From contig JAQUME010000005.1 in NCBI GenBank assembly GCA_028718245.1, forward strand, positions 1 through 40,691: 40,691 nucleotides of DNA, read 5' to 3'. Shown here in pieces: positions 1 to 7,953 of this stretch. The DNA is from Candidatus Omnitrophota bacterium (GTDB lineage Bacteria; Omnitrophota; Gorgyraeia; Gygaellales; Profunditerraquicolaceae). The notes beneath the pieces were generated by a model. The model was not told the DNA's origin. It made no database searches and was given only the letters and a program-made list of their open reading frames with translations. The position numbers were made by a program, and so were the translations under genes. Numbering within the stretch: position 1 is the stretch's first letter; the number at the start of each line of letters is the position of its first letter.

Positions 1-319
1 TAACCAGCTCCAGGACTTTACGCAAAGCCACTAATCCTGCGTGGCAGTTTATCTCTACCACATCCTCCCTGGTATATGATCTCGGAGAGCGCATCAGGGT
101 AAGGATCGCCTCGTCGATGACTTGAGCTCCATCCATTATCCTGCCGTAATGCATGGTATAGGTTTTAAATTGCGCGGGGCTCTTTTTATCTTTGGGAACA
201 AATACCCTTGCGGCAATCTTTATGGCATCTTTGCCGCTGATCCGGACAATACCGATCCCTCCCTGGCCTATGGGAGTAGATATGGCTGCGATCGTATCAT
301 TAAGGCTGGTTTTAAGCAT
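1..319 (-). CDS. mnmE: tRNA modification GTPase MnmE, N-terminal part (runs off the window)
   Basis: This partial gene is absent from the ORF track because it leaves the window. Reading the minus strand from an ATG at 319 gives [20 protein letters not shown] followed by GIGIVRISG, and later [15 protein letters not shown]. These are the hallmark N-terminal motifs of MnmE/TrmE, the GTPase that works with MnmG to install the carboxymethylaminomethyl-type modification on wobble U34 of some tRNAs. About 106 codons are visible. They correspond to the tetrahydrofolate-binding N-terminal domain; the helical and G domains lie outside. The start overlaps the folC stop by 8 nt (ATGCTTAA), so the two are probably translationally coupled. 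A folate-dependent tRNA enzyme directly after folC is functionally coherent. Confidence 0.93.
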   Translation of the reverse strand, partial: MLKTSLNDTIAAISTPIGQGGIGIVRISGKDAIKIAARVFVPKDKKSPAQFKTYTMHYGRIMDGAQVIDEAILTLMRSPRSYTREDVVEINCHAGLVALRKVLELV

Positions 320-1640
320 AACGGTATTCACCCACGACGAATAAAGAACCGGTAACCAGGATCAGGTCATCTTTATGCGCGATTTTCTCCGCCAAAAGTT
401 TAGCTTCTTTTACGCTTTGAGTCAAATATGGGCTCCTTTTAAAATAAGATAATAATTTTTGCACCCCGGCTGCGCGCGGAGTATTTGCCCGGGTAAGGAT
501 AACCTTATCCGCTAAAGGGTTAAGCATCCTGCAAATCCCGGCGATATCCTTGTCGTCCGATATCCCCAGGACTAGAATAAGCTTGCGGTACCTGAAGCTG
601 CTTTTCACCGCCGATCTCAAGGCAGTTGCCGAGGCCAGGTTCTGGCAGCCATCCAAAACAACCAAAGGATCCTTTGAAATAACTTCGCATCTACCCGGCC
701 AGGATGCATTATAAAGCCCCCGGCGGATCGCGGGGGATGCGACATTAAAGCCGCGGGAACTTAAACACTCCACCAGGCCTACAGCTAAAGCGGCATTGGC
801 TATCTGATGAGTTCCCGGCAGGTTTATGCGCAGGTTTTTATAAACTCCGCGCAATCCTCCGACTGTAAAATTTATCCCGGGCCCGGAATAATTTATCTGC
901 CTGCCCACTTCATAAAGCTTTGCCTGAAATCTTTTGCATCTTTTATGAATTATCTGCCTGGCTTCTTTACCCTGCCTGGCGGAAATTACGACTGTACCTT
1001 TTTTCTTTATGATCCCTGACTTCTCCCTGGAAATTTTGGCCAGAGTCTTGCCTAACTTCTGCGTGTGCTCGTAACTTATGGGGGTAATTCCGCAAACCAA
1101 AGAATCGGCGGCATTGGTTGCATCCAACTTCCCTCCCATTCCGGTTTCCAGGACCGCAAAATCAACATTCATCCGCTTAAAATATAAGAAAGCTACCGCG
1201 GTATAAACCTCGAAAAATGAAAGCTCTCCATATTTTGAATTGCGGTTATATTTTTCTATCGCCGGCTTTAATTCTTTGACTAAAGAGGTTAGGCCGGACT
1301 GAGAGATCATCCCTTCAAAATCTCCGGCTTGTCTTTTACGAGCAGGGAGAAGGGGCTTAAGGATCCTGATCCTTTCCCGGAAATCATGCAGGTGGGGTGA
1401 AGTATAAAGCCCGACGCGAAAACCCGCCTCTCTGAGAATATAAGCGGTAAAGGCACAGGTCGAACCCTTGCCTTTTGTCCCGGCAACATGAATAACCCGC
1501 AGGAAATCCTGGGGGTTTCCTATGGCCGAAAGGAATCCCTCGATACGCGCTAACTTCAACGTTTCTTTATAGGAATAGTTTAGGTTTTTTTCGTAGTCAG
1601 CGAAGGAATTCAGGTATTCTAAAACTTTGCGGTAGGCCAT
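312..1640 (-). CDS. folC: Folylpolyglutamate / dihydrofolate synthase FolC
   Basis: This Mur-ligase-type ATP-dependent enzyme adds glutamate to dihydropteroate or tetrahydrofolates, giving the polyglutamylated cofactors used by one-carbon enzymes such as the neighbouring PurH. The 442-aa length is normal for the family. The P-loop [11 protein letters not shown] sits at residues 51-61, followed by the family stretch [15 protein letters not shown]. The central domain has [16 protein letters not shown] and the C-terminal Mur domain has [11 protein letters not shown] and VLGISDDKD. The start lies 3 nt after the purH stop (TAAGGCATG). Bifunctionality (FPGS plus DHFS) cannot be decided from motifs alone. 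Confidence 0.94.
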   Translation of the reverse strand: MAYRKVLEYLNSFADYEKNLNYSYKETLKLARIEGFLSAIGNPQDFLRVIHVAGTKGKGSTCAFTAYILREAGFRVGLYTSPHLHDFRERIRILKPLLPARKRQAGDFEGMISQSGLTSLVKELKPAIEKYNRNSKYGELSFFEVYTAVAFLYFKRMNVDFAVLETGMGGKLDATNAADSLVCGITPISYEHTQKLGKTLAKISREKSGIIKKKGTVVISARQGKEARQIIHKRCKRFQAKLYEVGRQINYSGPGINFTVGGLRGVYKNLRINLPGTHQIANAALAVGLVECLSSRGFNVASPAIRRGLYNASWPGRCEVISKDPLVVLDGCQNLASATALRSAVKSSFRYRKLILVLGISDDKDIAGICRMLNPLADKVILTRANTPRAAGVQKLLSYFKRSPYLTQSVKEAKLLAEKIAHKDDLILVTGSLFVVGEYRYA

Positions 1641-1643
1641 GCC

Positions 1644-3200
1644 TTAATGCCTGAAATGCCTTATGCCTGTGGTGACCATGGCGATCTTGTATTTATCGCA
1701 GGCAGCGATGATCTCCTTATCGGCAATAGAGCCTCCGGGCTGGATTATCGCCCTGGCCCCTGCTTTATGCGCCCAGGATATGGCATCCGGCTTGGGAAAG
1801 AAAGCATCCGAAGCCAGGCAGCAATCTTTGCTCAAATTGCCGGATTTCTTTTTAGCGATCATTACCGAATCTACGCGGGACATTTGGCCTGCGCCGATAC
1901 CCACGGTCCTGGTGCCTTTGGTAAAAATGATGGCGTTGGATTTTACGTGCTTGGCCACCTTCCAGCCGAAGATCAGGCTTTCCATTTGAGCTTTGGTCGG
2001 TTTTTTCTTAGTCACGACTTTGAGGTTATTCATATCCAGCGTCTCTAAATCCTTGCTCTGTAAAAGCATGCCTCCGGCGATCCGCTTAAACTCCGGCTCA
2101 TCAATAGGATTTAGATCCGGCAGCTCAAGCAGGCGCAGATTCTTTTTATCTTTGAATAGGACAAGGGCTTCTTTATCGAATCCCGGGGCAATGATGCACT
2201 CCAAGAAACCGCTCTTAGCCACAACCTTGGCGGTACTTAGATCAAGCTTGCGGTTTAAAGCGACGATGCCGCCGAATGCCGAGAGTTGGTCGCATTTCCA
2301 GGCATTTAAGTAGGCACTTTTTAGATCCTTATCTTCGGCAGCTCCGCAGGGATTGTTATGCTTCACAATAACCGCGGCAGGATTTTGGAATTCTTTTGCT
2401 AATTCAAGGGCGGCATTAAGGTCAAGGATATTATTGAAAGAGAGCTCCTTGCCCTGCAATTGTTTCAGGTTGATCAGGCCCGCGGTTTTACCTTTCTCTC
2501 TGTAGAAAGCTGCTTTTTGATGCGGGTTCTCTCCGTAACGCAGCTCCTGGATCTTTTCAAAGGCCAGGAGAAGCTCTTTGGGAAAACCCCCTGCTTCTTT
2601 TTTTGCCTTAAAATACCCGCTCAAATAATTATATATTGCGGCATCGTATTTACTGGTATGCCCATAAACTTCAATGCCCAATTCCCGCATTAACTCCTCG
2701 GAAAGTGAACCGTTGTTCTTTTTTAACTCGGAAATTACCTGGCCGTAGCGGCCGGGATTACAGATCACCGCGACAGACTGGTGGTTCTTGGCAGCCGAGC
2801 GCAGCATAGAAGGCCCGCCGATATCAATATTCTCGATCACCTCTTCAATGGCCACCCCGGGTTTTTGGGTTGTCTTTTCAAAAGGGTATAAATTTACCAC
2901 CACCATATCGATGAGGCCGATATTATGTTCCTTTAAAGTACTCATATGCCCGGGGTTATTGCGCAAGGCAAGCAAGCCGCCGTGGATCTTGGGATGGAGG
3001 GTCTTTACCCTTCCGTCGAGCATCTCGGGAAAACCGGTGTATTCGGATACGTCCTTAACCGCAATATTATTCTCCCGCAGGAGTTTGGCCGTTCCGCCGG
3101 TTGAGAGTATCTCTACGCCGAAGTTACTTAATTCTTTGGCCAGCTCGACTATCCCGCTTTTGTCCGATAAGCTGATCAGGGCCCGTTTAATCTTAACCAT
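1644..3200 (-). CDS. purH: Bifunctional AICAR transformylase / IMP cyclohydrolase PurH
   Basis: PurH catalyses the last two steps of de novo IMP synthesis: formylation of AICAR with 10-formyl-tetrahydrofolate, then ring closure. The 518-aa length is standard. The N-terminal MGS-like cyclohydrolase domain (about 1-145) shows SLSDKSGI, ILSTGGTAKLL, DGRVKTLHPKIHGG and VVNLYPF. The transformylase domain carries the catalytic KHNNPCGAA (Lys280, His281) and ends with IIQPGGSIADKE and the terminal family motif MVTTGIRHFRH. A very strong Shine-Dalgarno (AAGGAGG) precedes the ATG. It lies in the EF-G-like / YchF-like / purH / folC / mnmE operon next to the folate gene. Confidence 0.97.
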   Translation of the reverse strand: MVKIKRALISLSDKSGIVELAKELSNFGVEILSTGGTAKLLRENNIAVKDVSEYTGFPEMLDGRVKTLHPKIHGGLLALRNNPGHMSTLKEHNIGLIDMVVVNLYPFEKTTQKPGVAIEEVIENIDIGGPSMLRSAAKNHQSVAVICNPGRYGQVISELKKNNGSLSEELMRELGIEVYGHTSKYDAAIYNYLSGYFKAKKEAGGFPKELLLAFEKIQELRYGENPHQKAAFYREKGKTAGLINLKQLQGKELSFNNILDLNAALELAKEFQNPAAVIVKHNNPCGAAEDKDLKSAYLNAWKCDQLSAFGGIVALNRKLDLSTAKVVAKSGFLECIIAPGFDKEALVLFKDKKNLRLLELPDLNPIDEPEFKRIAGGMLLQSKDLETLDMNNLKVVTKKKPTKAQMESLIFGWKVAKHVKSNAIIFTKGTRTVGIGAGQMSRVDSVMIAKKKSGNLSKDCCLASDAFFPKPDAISWAHKAGARAIIQPGGSIADKEIIAACDKYKIAMVTTGIRHFRH

Positions 3201-3223
3201 TATTCTATTCCTCCTTATTATAC

Positions 3224-3925
3224 CTATTTATTGAACCGAAAACTTGCCAGATCCGCGTCCTGCATCACGTACTCTTTGGGCTCAAGGCGCATCTTCCCTG
3301 CCTGCTTGGCCTGGGTTTCCCCTCCTGCCTGAATAAAATCAGAAAAGCTGATGATCTCGGCGCGGATAAAGCCTTTTTGGATATCCGAATGGATCGCTCC
3401 GCTTGCTTCCCAGGCAGTAGTGCCTTTCTTGATCAGCCAGGCGCGGTTTTCTTTGTCCCCCACGGTAAGAAATGAAATAAAACCGCTTAGGCCCATGACC
3501 TTGAATAATAGGGCCCCCAAATCTTCCAGCTCATTATTTTCCACGACCACTACGGGCTTAAGGGTAAGCAATCCGTATCCCGAAATTAATTCCTTTTCCT
3601 CCGGGGACAACTCCAGGCCTGAGATAAACTCCTCCTTCTCAAGAGCGCTTTTGAATTTCTGCAGCAATGCACTTTCCCCGGCTTCAGGAGCGCGGCTTAA
3701 GCGCGTTTCCACAAAATCCAGATCTCTTAGGATCAGGTCCAGCCGGCTCTCCTTCAGTGTCATAATAACATCCGCATCAAGCGCCGCCTCCTCACCCACA
3801 AGCTCTACCTGCACATAGGTCTTTTTCTTGGCGCTGACCAATTTATCCGCCTGATCCAGGCGGGGGTCTTTTACATTTTGTTTTCCCAAAGGAATACCGG
3901 GGACGGAAAATACGCTTATCTTCAT
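3224..3925 (-). CDS. YchF/OLA1-like protein lacking the GTPase domain (DUF933/TGS only)
   Basis: The 233-aa product aligns to the ends of the YchF/OLA1 GTPase but not its middle. The N-terminus keeps the piece around DPRLDQADKLVSAKKKTYVQ, which follows switch I in YchF. The helical region LILRDLDFVETRL corresponds to the YchF coiled-coil arm. The C-terminus (about 150-233) is a clear DUF933/TGS domain: AWLIKKGTTAWEASGAIHSD, KGFIRAEIISFSDFIQAGG, and the terminal YVMQDADLASFRFNK. Normal YchF is about 360 aa with a GxxNxGKS P-loop and an NKxE-type specificity motif; neither is visible. It is therefore unlikely to hydrolyse nucleotides and may keep only the ribosome/RNA-binding role, which is inference. 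It sits 19 nt after an EF-G-like gene. Confidence 0.82.
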   Translation of the reverse strand: MKISVFSVPGIPLGKQNVKDPRLDQADKLVSAKKKTYVQVELVGEEAALDADVIMTLKESRLDLILRDLDFVETRLSRAPEAGESALLQKFKSALEKEEFISGLELSPEEKELISGYGLLTLKPVVVVENNELEDLGALLFKVMGLSGFISFLTVGDKENRAWLIKKGTTAWEASGAIHSDIQKGFIRAEIISFSDFIQAGGETQAKQAGKMRLEPKEYVMQDADLASFRFNK

Positions 3926-3944
3926 ATGATTTTAAAGTTTAGGG

Positions 3945-5900
3945 CTAAACTTCCTCGTGTTTTTTGGCGGCTTGATATTGGCTGATAATGGAGGAGGCGA
4001 TCTTATGCGGGACTCCTTCATAATGCGAAAAGTGCATAGTATATGAACCGCGTCCGGCGGTAATTGAACGCAGGTCATTGGCATATTTGAACATCTCTGA
4101 TAAAGGCGCCTGTGCCTTGACCACCTGGGCTTTACCTTTGATCTCCATACCCATGATCCTTCCGCGCCGGGAGTTGATATCCCCCGAGATCCCTCCCAGG
4201 GATTCTTCCGGTATTGTCACTTCCACATCCATGATCGGCTCCAATAATACCGGTCCTGCTTCGCTTACTGCCTTTCTTAGGGCCATGGCGCCAGCGATCT
4301 GAAAGGCCATGTCCGAGGAGTCGACTTCATGATAGGAGCCGTCAACCAGGGTAACCCGGATATCTTCAATAGGATACCCCGCTACCGCACCCTCTGTGGC
4401 TGCCTGGCGTACGCCTTTTTCAACCGAGGGGATAAAATTCCTGGGGATCGCCCCTCCGAATATTTTATCCACGAACTCCAGACCCTTGCCCCTCTCTAAC
4501 GGCTCAACGGTGATCCAGCAGTCGCCGTACTGGCCGCGGCCTCCGGATTGCCGCTTGAATTTTCCCTGGACCTTAGCGCTCTTTGAAATGGTTTCTTTGT
4601 AGGAAACTTTGGGAGTGCCTAAATCCACCGCCACATTGAATCTTTTTTTCATCCGGCCTACCATAATATCAAGATGCAGGTCGCCTAAGCCGGAAACGAT
4701 CAATTCTTTGGTCTGGGGGTCATGGGTTACTTTAAATGTGGGGTCCTCGGCGCAAAGTTTATGCAGGGCGCTTGAGATCTTTTCTTCATCTTCGCGGGAT
4801 TTAGGTTTTACCGAGGCTGATATCGCAGGTTCCGGAAAAACCATTCCCTCAAATAAGAATTGCTGCTTATCCGAGCTTAAAGAATCGGCAACCCCGGTTT
4901 CCTTTAATTTAGCGATGGCCACGATATCCCCGCAGGATGCCTCCTCCTGCTGCCGCTGCTCTTTACCCTGCAGCATATAAATTTGCCCGATCCTCTCCTT
5001 GGCCCTTTTAGTTACATTATAAAAACCGGTGTTGGAGGCAAGCCTGCCGGAGAAAACACGCAGCAGGCTAAGCTGGCCCACATAAGGGTCTGATATGTTC
5101 TTAAACACAAAGGCTGAGAATGGCGCTTCAGGGCTAAGGAGTATCTCTTTCTTTTCTTCGGGTTTCACTGGATCAGCCGCCAACACAGGAGCTCTCTCTA
5201 AAGGGCTGGGCAGATATTGTATTATATCATCCAACAAGTCCTTTGCCCCTTTATCCGTAAGGCCGGAGCCGGCAACTACCGGAAAGAGCTTACGCTTATG
5301 CACTGCTTCGGCTAGACCCGCTTTTATCTCATCTATTGATAATCGCAGCACCGAAAGGTATTTCTCAAGAAGCTTATCATCGCTTTCGGCAATGGCCTCC
5401 ATTAAGAGCGGATCCTCCAATGATTCGATTATCACGCAGTTCTTGGAGAGCCTGCTCTTTATGTCGGCAAGGGCTTTGTTGACCTCCGAGCCTTCTTTAT
5501 CCGTCTTGTTTATAAAGATCATGCAGGGCAGGCCTGCCTCTTCCAGCGCCTCCCAGGCACGTTCTGTGCCCACCTGGACACCGCTTGAGGCGTCAACCAC
5601 GATGACCGCGGCATCTACGGCACGTAAACCGGAGATAACCTCGCCGAAGAAATCAGCATAACCCGGGGCATCAATGATCTGAATGCGGAAACCTTGATAG
5701 CCGCAGAACAGGAAGCTTGAATTGATGGAGTTTTTTCTCTCGATCTCATCAAAGCCGTAATCGCTTACGGTCGAGCCTTCCTCTACCCTGCCTTTGCGGT
5801 TGGTGGCCTTACAGAAATAAAGCAGGCTTTCGGCGAGGGTGGTTTTTCCGGACTGGGCATGGCCTAATAAAATAAAATTTCTTTTATTCTTGGCATCCAT
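3945..5900 (-). CDS. Elongation factor G-like translational GTPase (EF-G paralogue)
   Basis: The protein is 651 aa, shorter than canonical EF-G (about 690-700). The G domain has P-loop GHAQSGKTT (13-21), DAPGYADF (77-84) and NKTD (131-134). It continues through domain II and domains III-V, with GLGDLHLDIMVGRMKKRF and GRGQYGDCWITVEP in order. The His of the usual DTPGHVDF, which helps catalyse ribosome-triggered GTP hydrolysis, is Tyr81. The usual RGITI of switch I reads KNSIN. Both belong to the EF-G-like (FusA2-type) subgroup rather than the main EF-G. A strong SD (AAGGAG, 6 nt from the ATG) and a near-consensus promoter precede it. It is the first gene of the operon; its role in translocation, recycling or stress is unknown. 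Confidence 0.85.
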   Translation of the reverse strand: MDAKNKRNFILLGHAQSGKTTLAESLLYFCKATNRKGRVEEGSTVSDYGFDEIERKNSINSSFLFCGYQGFRIQIIDAPGYADFFGEVISGLRAVDAAVIVVDASSGVQVGTERAWEALEEAGLPCMIFINKTDKEGSEVNKALADIKSRLSKNCVIIESLEDPLLMEAIAESDDKLLEKYLSVLRLSIDEIKAGLAEAVHKRKLFPVVAGSGLTDKGAKDLLDDIIQYLPSPLERAPVLAADPVKPEEKKEILLSPEAPFSAFVFKNISDPYVGQLSLLRVFSGRLASNTGFYNVTKRAKERIGQIYMLQGKEQRQQEEASCGDIVAIAKLKETGVADSLSSDKQQFLFEGMVFPEPAISASVKPKSREDEEKISSALHKLCAEDPTFKVTHDPQTKELIVSGLGDLHLDIMVGRMKKRFNVAVDLGTPKVSYKETISKSAKVQGKFKRQSGGRGQYGDCWITVEPLERGKGLEFVDKIFGGAIPRNFIPSVEKGVRQAATEGAVAGYPIEDIRVTLVDGSYHEVDSSDMAFQIAGAMALRKAVSEAGPVLLEPIMDVEVTIPEESLGGISGDINSRRGRIMGMEIKGKAQVVKAQAPLSEMFKYANDLRSITAGRGSYTMHFSHYEGVPHKIASSIISQYQAAKKHEEV

Positions 5901-5947
5901 ATCGCGCTCCTTTTACAAAGCACAAACATCCCAGATTATTAAAAGAA

Positions 5948-5976
5948 ATTATATACCAGCCGGGCTATGGGGTCAA
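5948..5976 (-). promoter_or_regulatory. Sigma70-type promoter for the EF-G-like/purH/folC/mnmE operon
   Basis: On the minus strand TTGACC (5976-5971), a 17-nt spacer and a perfect TATAAT (5953-5948) are followed by a roughly 45-nt leader and AAGGAG before the ATG at 5900. The spacing and 11 of 12 consensus matches make this a convincing housekeeping promoter. Confidence 0.8.
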
Positions 5977-6111
5977 GGATAAAAAACCGGCGCCAGCGGG
6001 TCCTGCCACTGCGGCACCCTGCCGTCCTCAACTTGCGTTTGCGGGCGGCAAGGGAAGCGCCTCCGTGTCACCCGCGCTAACCCATTTCAAATATTCTTCG
6101 GCAAGAACAAT
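5977..6111. other. GC-rich intergenic segment with hairpin potential, no gene recognised
   Basis: This is part of the 291-nt gap between the EF-G-like gene and the tail-fibre-like gene. It is visibly richer in GC than its surroundings. It can form at least one hairpin around 6018-6040, where TGCC pairs with GGCA inside flanking GGG and CCC. I found no ORF, tRNA or recognisable ncRNA motif in it. It could be a REP-type structure or an unrecognised small RNA. Confidence 0.35.
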
Positions 6112-6153
6112 AAAAAACCCCTCATCCACTTATAGTAATAATAGAGAGAGGGA
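6112..6153 (-). terminator. Candidate intrinsic terminator of the tail-fibre-like gene
   Basis: About 39 nt after the stop at 6192, the minus strand reads TCCCTC, then a 24-nt loop, then GAGGGG followed directly by six Ts. The 6-bp stem includes one T-G wobble and the loop is long, so it is a modest terminator, but its position fits. Confidence 0.45.
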
Positions 6154-6191
6154 AATAATGAAAATGGGCCAGAAGCCGTTTTTCTTCTTTG

Positions 6192-7292
6192 TTATTTTAC
6201 GCTGGTTTCTAGTCTACTCAACCGGGTTTTCAGGTTTTCCAGCTCTCGCTTCAGTCCGTGGTTTTCCTGGCCAAGCTTAGTAATGTTGGAATCGAGCTCT
6301 TTCACCGCGTTGATCAGGTCAAAGGTCAAGGCGTGGGAGTTAAAGTTGAGGAGTTCGGTTTCTTTCTTGTCGGTGGGGTTTAATTTGGCCCTAAAGGTGT
6401 TAACAGTGTATGGGGCTACTTTAACTACCTCCTGGGCGATTACACCGATGTGCTCCTGGTTATCAGCTAGGAAGCCTCCTTTACCGTTGTATTTGAACCA
6501 GACAGGATTTATCTGCTTGATTACCTTTAGGCCGTTAGTGTAGGGGTGGATATCCTTCTTTACCCTTCTATCTGAAACAATAGTCCAGGCACTGGTTGAG
6601 GGTTTGGCTGCGGAGTCGGTGGAGAGCTGTAATTTATAGGTAGGATTCGTCATCCCGATGCCGACGTTGCCATTAGATTTCAAATATAATTGTGTTGCAG
6701 AACCAGTGCCAAATCCTATACTTTTGTATGCGCTTTCATCTCTGCTATAGGCCATAATGTAGGCTGTTGAAGTGTCAGGGCTGTATCCCATCTCCAGGCC
6801 GGTTCCCGAGGTTGGAGTACTCCATCCTGTAAATTGAGCAGTCCCTTTTACACTTAGTTTCGTCCCTGGGGCTGTCACCCCGATGCCGACGTTGCAGTCT
6901 TTTGTAAATATCATGACTAGTTCGGCAGCCGGCACTGGATCATCAAAAAAACTCCTCTGATAAATCCTAAAATCATCACTATATTGAATCTGAGCCTCTT
7001 TTCTATTGTTGGAAGTTACTGCGCCCATAAGCAACATAGATTTATATATACCCGTTGATTCAAAAGCTATGAATGGATTTAAATTAGATAAGTGTAACGT
7101 ATAATATGGGTTATTTGTCCCGATGCCGAGTTTATTTGCTACATAAAGGTCCTGATAACTTCCGACGGGTGAAGGATAATAGGTGGTTATGGTGAGGGTT
7201 TCATCGGCAAAACATACTACATACAAAAAGCTAAGGATTAATCCCACAACCAGGGACAAAACCATGTTTCCCGAAACGTTCCTCTTATACAT
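6192..7292 (-). CDS. Secreted tail-fibre-like protein with C-terminal S74 intramolecular-chaperone domain
   Basis: I place the start at 7292 rather than the track's 7325. The downstream ATG has a strong SD (GGGAGGGA, about 9 nt away); the upstream one has only a GGAG touching it. The 366-aa product then begins MYKRN, has a signal peptide hydrophobic core and a likely cleavage after VCFA. It is followed by ETLTITTYYPSPVG, a motif I associate with Omnitrophota secreted proteins. The body has GIGxxxPxxxL repeats (GIGTNNPYYTLHL, GIGVTAPGTKLSV, GIGMTNPTYKLQL). The last roughly 130 residues match the endosialidase chaperone (peptidase S74) domain: SDRRVKKDI, where auto-cleavage would occur at Ser-Asp, then HIGVIAQEVVKVAPY and a terminal coiled coil. 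It is probably a trimeric surface or exported fibre. The signal peptide argues against an ordinary phage tail fibre. Confidence 0.8.
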   Translation of the reverse strand: MYKRNVSGNMVLSLVVGLILSFLYVVCFADETLTITTYYPSPVGSYQDLYVANKLGIGTNNPYYTLHLSNLNPFIAFESTGIYKSMLLMGAVTSNNRKEAQIQYSDDFRIYQRSFFDDPVPAAELVMIFTKDCNVGIGVTAPGTKLSVKGTAQFTGWSTPTSGTGLEMGYSPDTSTAYIMAYSRDESAYKSIGFGTGSATQLYLKSNGNVGIGMTNPTYKLQLSTDSAAKPSTSAWTIVSDRRVKKDIHPYTNGLKVIKQINPVWFKYNGKGGFLADNQEHIGVIAQEVVKVAPYTVNTFRAKLNPTDKKETELLNFNSHALTFDLINAVKELDSNITKLGQENHGLKRELENLKTRLSRLETSVK

Positions 7293-7330
7293 TAAAACAT
7301 CCCTCCCTCTCGCGGCGGATTTCATCTCCG

Positions 7331-7436
7331 AAACTTCTTAAAAGATGTATTTTAGCATATTATACTCCTAACAGGTTATCTGTCAAGTAAAAGACTTCTT
7401 TTAAGAGGTTTATGCTGGTAAAAACATCTGTTAGGA
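7331..7436. promoter_or_regulatory. Two interleaved inverted-repeat pairs, candidate operators between divergent genes
   Basis: Pair A consists of two 18-bp sites in opposite orientation: 7331-7348 and the complement of 7394-7411, identical at 16 of 18 positions around a CTCTTAAAAGA-like core. Pair B is TCCTAACAG (7366-7374) and its exact complement CTGTTAGGA (7428-7436). The site centres run A, B, A', B' at about 30.5, 32.5 and 29.5 bp, close to three helical turns each. They surround and enter the tail-fibre promoter. Binding by the adjacent XRE protein is inferred from position only. Confidence 0.55.
7359..7386 (-). promoter_or_regulatory. Consensus sigma70 promoter of the tail-fibre-like gene
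   Basis: The minus strand has TTGACA (7386-7381), a 16-nt spacer and TATAAT (7364-7359), a perfect match in both boxes. The expected start of transcription near 7352 gives a leader of about 60 nt to the ATG at 7292. The spacer contains one arm (TCCTAACAG) of a repeated motif shared with the divergent XRE gene's upstream region, so a repressor bound there could block polymerase. Confidence 0.85.
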
Positions 7437-7446
7437 TATTATTATA

Positions 7447-7459
7447 TTAACCTGGTTAA
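7447..7459. promoter_or_regulatory. Perfect 13-nt palindrome upstream of the XRE gene, candidate autoregulatory operator
   Basis: TTAACC, one central T, then GGTTAA lies 12 nt before the XRE start codon and just upstream of its GGCGGG ribosome site. Small XRE regulators often repress their own genes through such sites, but binding here is a guess from position and symmetry. Confidence 0.45.
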
Positions 7460-7471
7460 AAAGGCGGGATC

Positions 7472-7807
7472 ATGATTAGTCTGATCAAGGAATTGGGGAC
7501 TAGAATAAGACAGTTGAGAAAAATAAAAGGCTGGACGCAAGAAGTACTGGCTGAAAAAGCAGGTATGGATTATAAATACTTGGGTGCCATTGAGCGGGGT
7601 GAGAAGAACCTAACCTTAGCCAACGTTGAGAAGATTGCTAAAGGCCTGGATATAGAGGTTTATCAGCTATTCCTATTCTCTTTAAAAGGTTTACAACCGG
7701 AAAAAAGAATTACGGGAATTAAAATCCAGGATCTGCTAAATATGTGCGATGACAAAGAAAAGAAATATCTGTTGCACATCATGCAGGGTTTTGTGGAATT
7801 AAAGTAG
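7472..7807 (+). CDS. XRE-family helix-turn-helix transcriptional regulator
   Basis: This is the only convincing plus-strand gene. The 111-aa protein has an N-terminal HTH_3/Cro-CI fold (about 6-65): LGTRIRQLRKIKGWTQEVLA, then AGMDYKYLGAIERGEKNLTL and IAKGLDIEVYQLF. A short tail (about 80-111) has no recognised domain and no sensor or peptidase motif. It is divergent from the tail-fibre-like gene with a 179-nt shared control region full of symmetric sites, so it may repress both. Its stop lies 21 nt before a displaced kamA 3'-end copy. It may be a chromosomal regulator or a leftover of a mobile element. Confidence 0.88.
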   Translation: MISLIKELGTRIRQLRKIKGWTQEVLAEKAGMDYKYLGAIERGEKNLTLANVEKIAKGLDIEVYQLFLFSLKGLQPEKRITGIKIQDLLNMCDDKEKKYLLHIMQGFVELK

Positions 7808-7828
7808 GCCCACCGGAACAACTTCAAT

Positions 7829-7874
7829 AATTATTCCAGATAGGTATAAATCTTGCCCTTGTAATTACGCAGGA
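7829..7874 (-). pseudogene. Displaced 46-bp copy of the kamA 3' end
   Basis: These 46 bp match 8683-8728, the last codons and stop of kamA, at 42 positions with no gaps. On the coding strand both read RNYKGKIYTYLE then TAA. All four differences are synonymous third positions (ATT/ATC, ACC/ACT, TAT/TAC, GAA/GAG). The fragment therefore comes from a divergent functional kamA allele rather than a freshly copied piece. Homology ends 2 nt into the neighbouring palindrome on one side and just after the stop on the other. Confidence 0.85.
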
Positions 7875-7941
7875 GAAATTGGGTCAGAATTATTTATTTA
7901 GCGAGCTACCTCCGTAATAAATAATTTTGACCCACTTTCTC
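7873..7941. repeat. 69-bp palindromic repeat (REP/MITE-like)
   Basis: Two 26-nt arms (7873-7898 and 7916-7941) pair at 24 positions around a 17-nt loop whose tip contains TAGC-GA-GCTA. The arms run from GAGAAA through TGGGTCA and ATTATTTATT. One end abuts the displaced kamA fragment; the other lies 12 nt from the ORF6N stop codon. There is no T-run, so it is not a typical terminator. It resembles non-autonomous palindromic elements mobilised by Y1/REP-associated transposases, but none is in the window. Confidence 0.75.
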
Positions 7942-7953
7942 AAAAAGGATACC

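Noticed and set aside
5095-5661. 188-aa plus-strand ORF
   Set aside because: Entirely antisense to the EF-G-like gene, whose motifs are unambiguous; no SD or domain.
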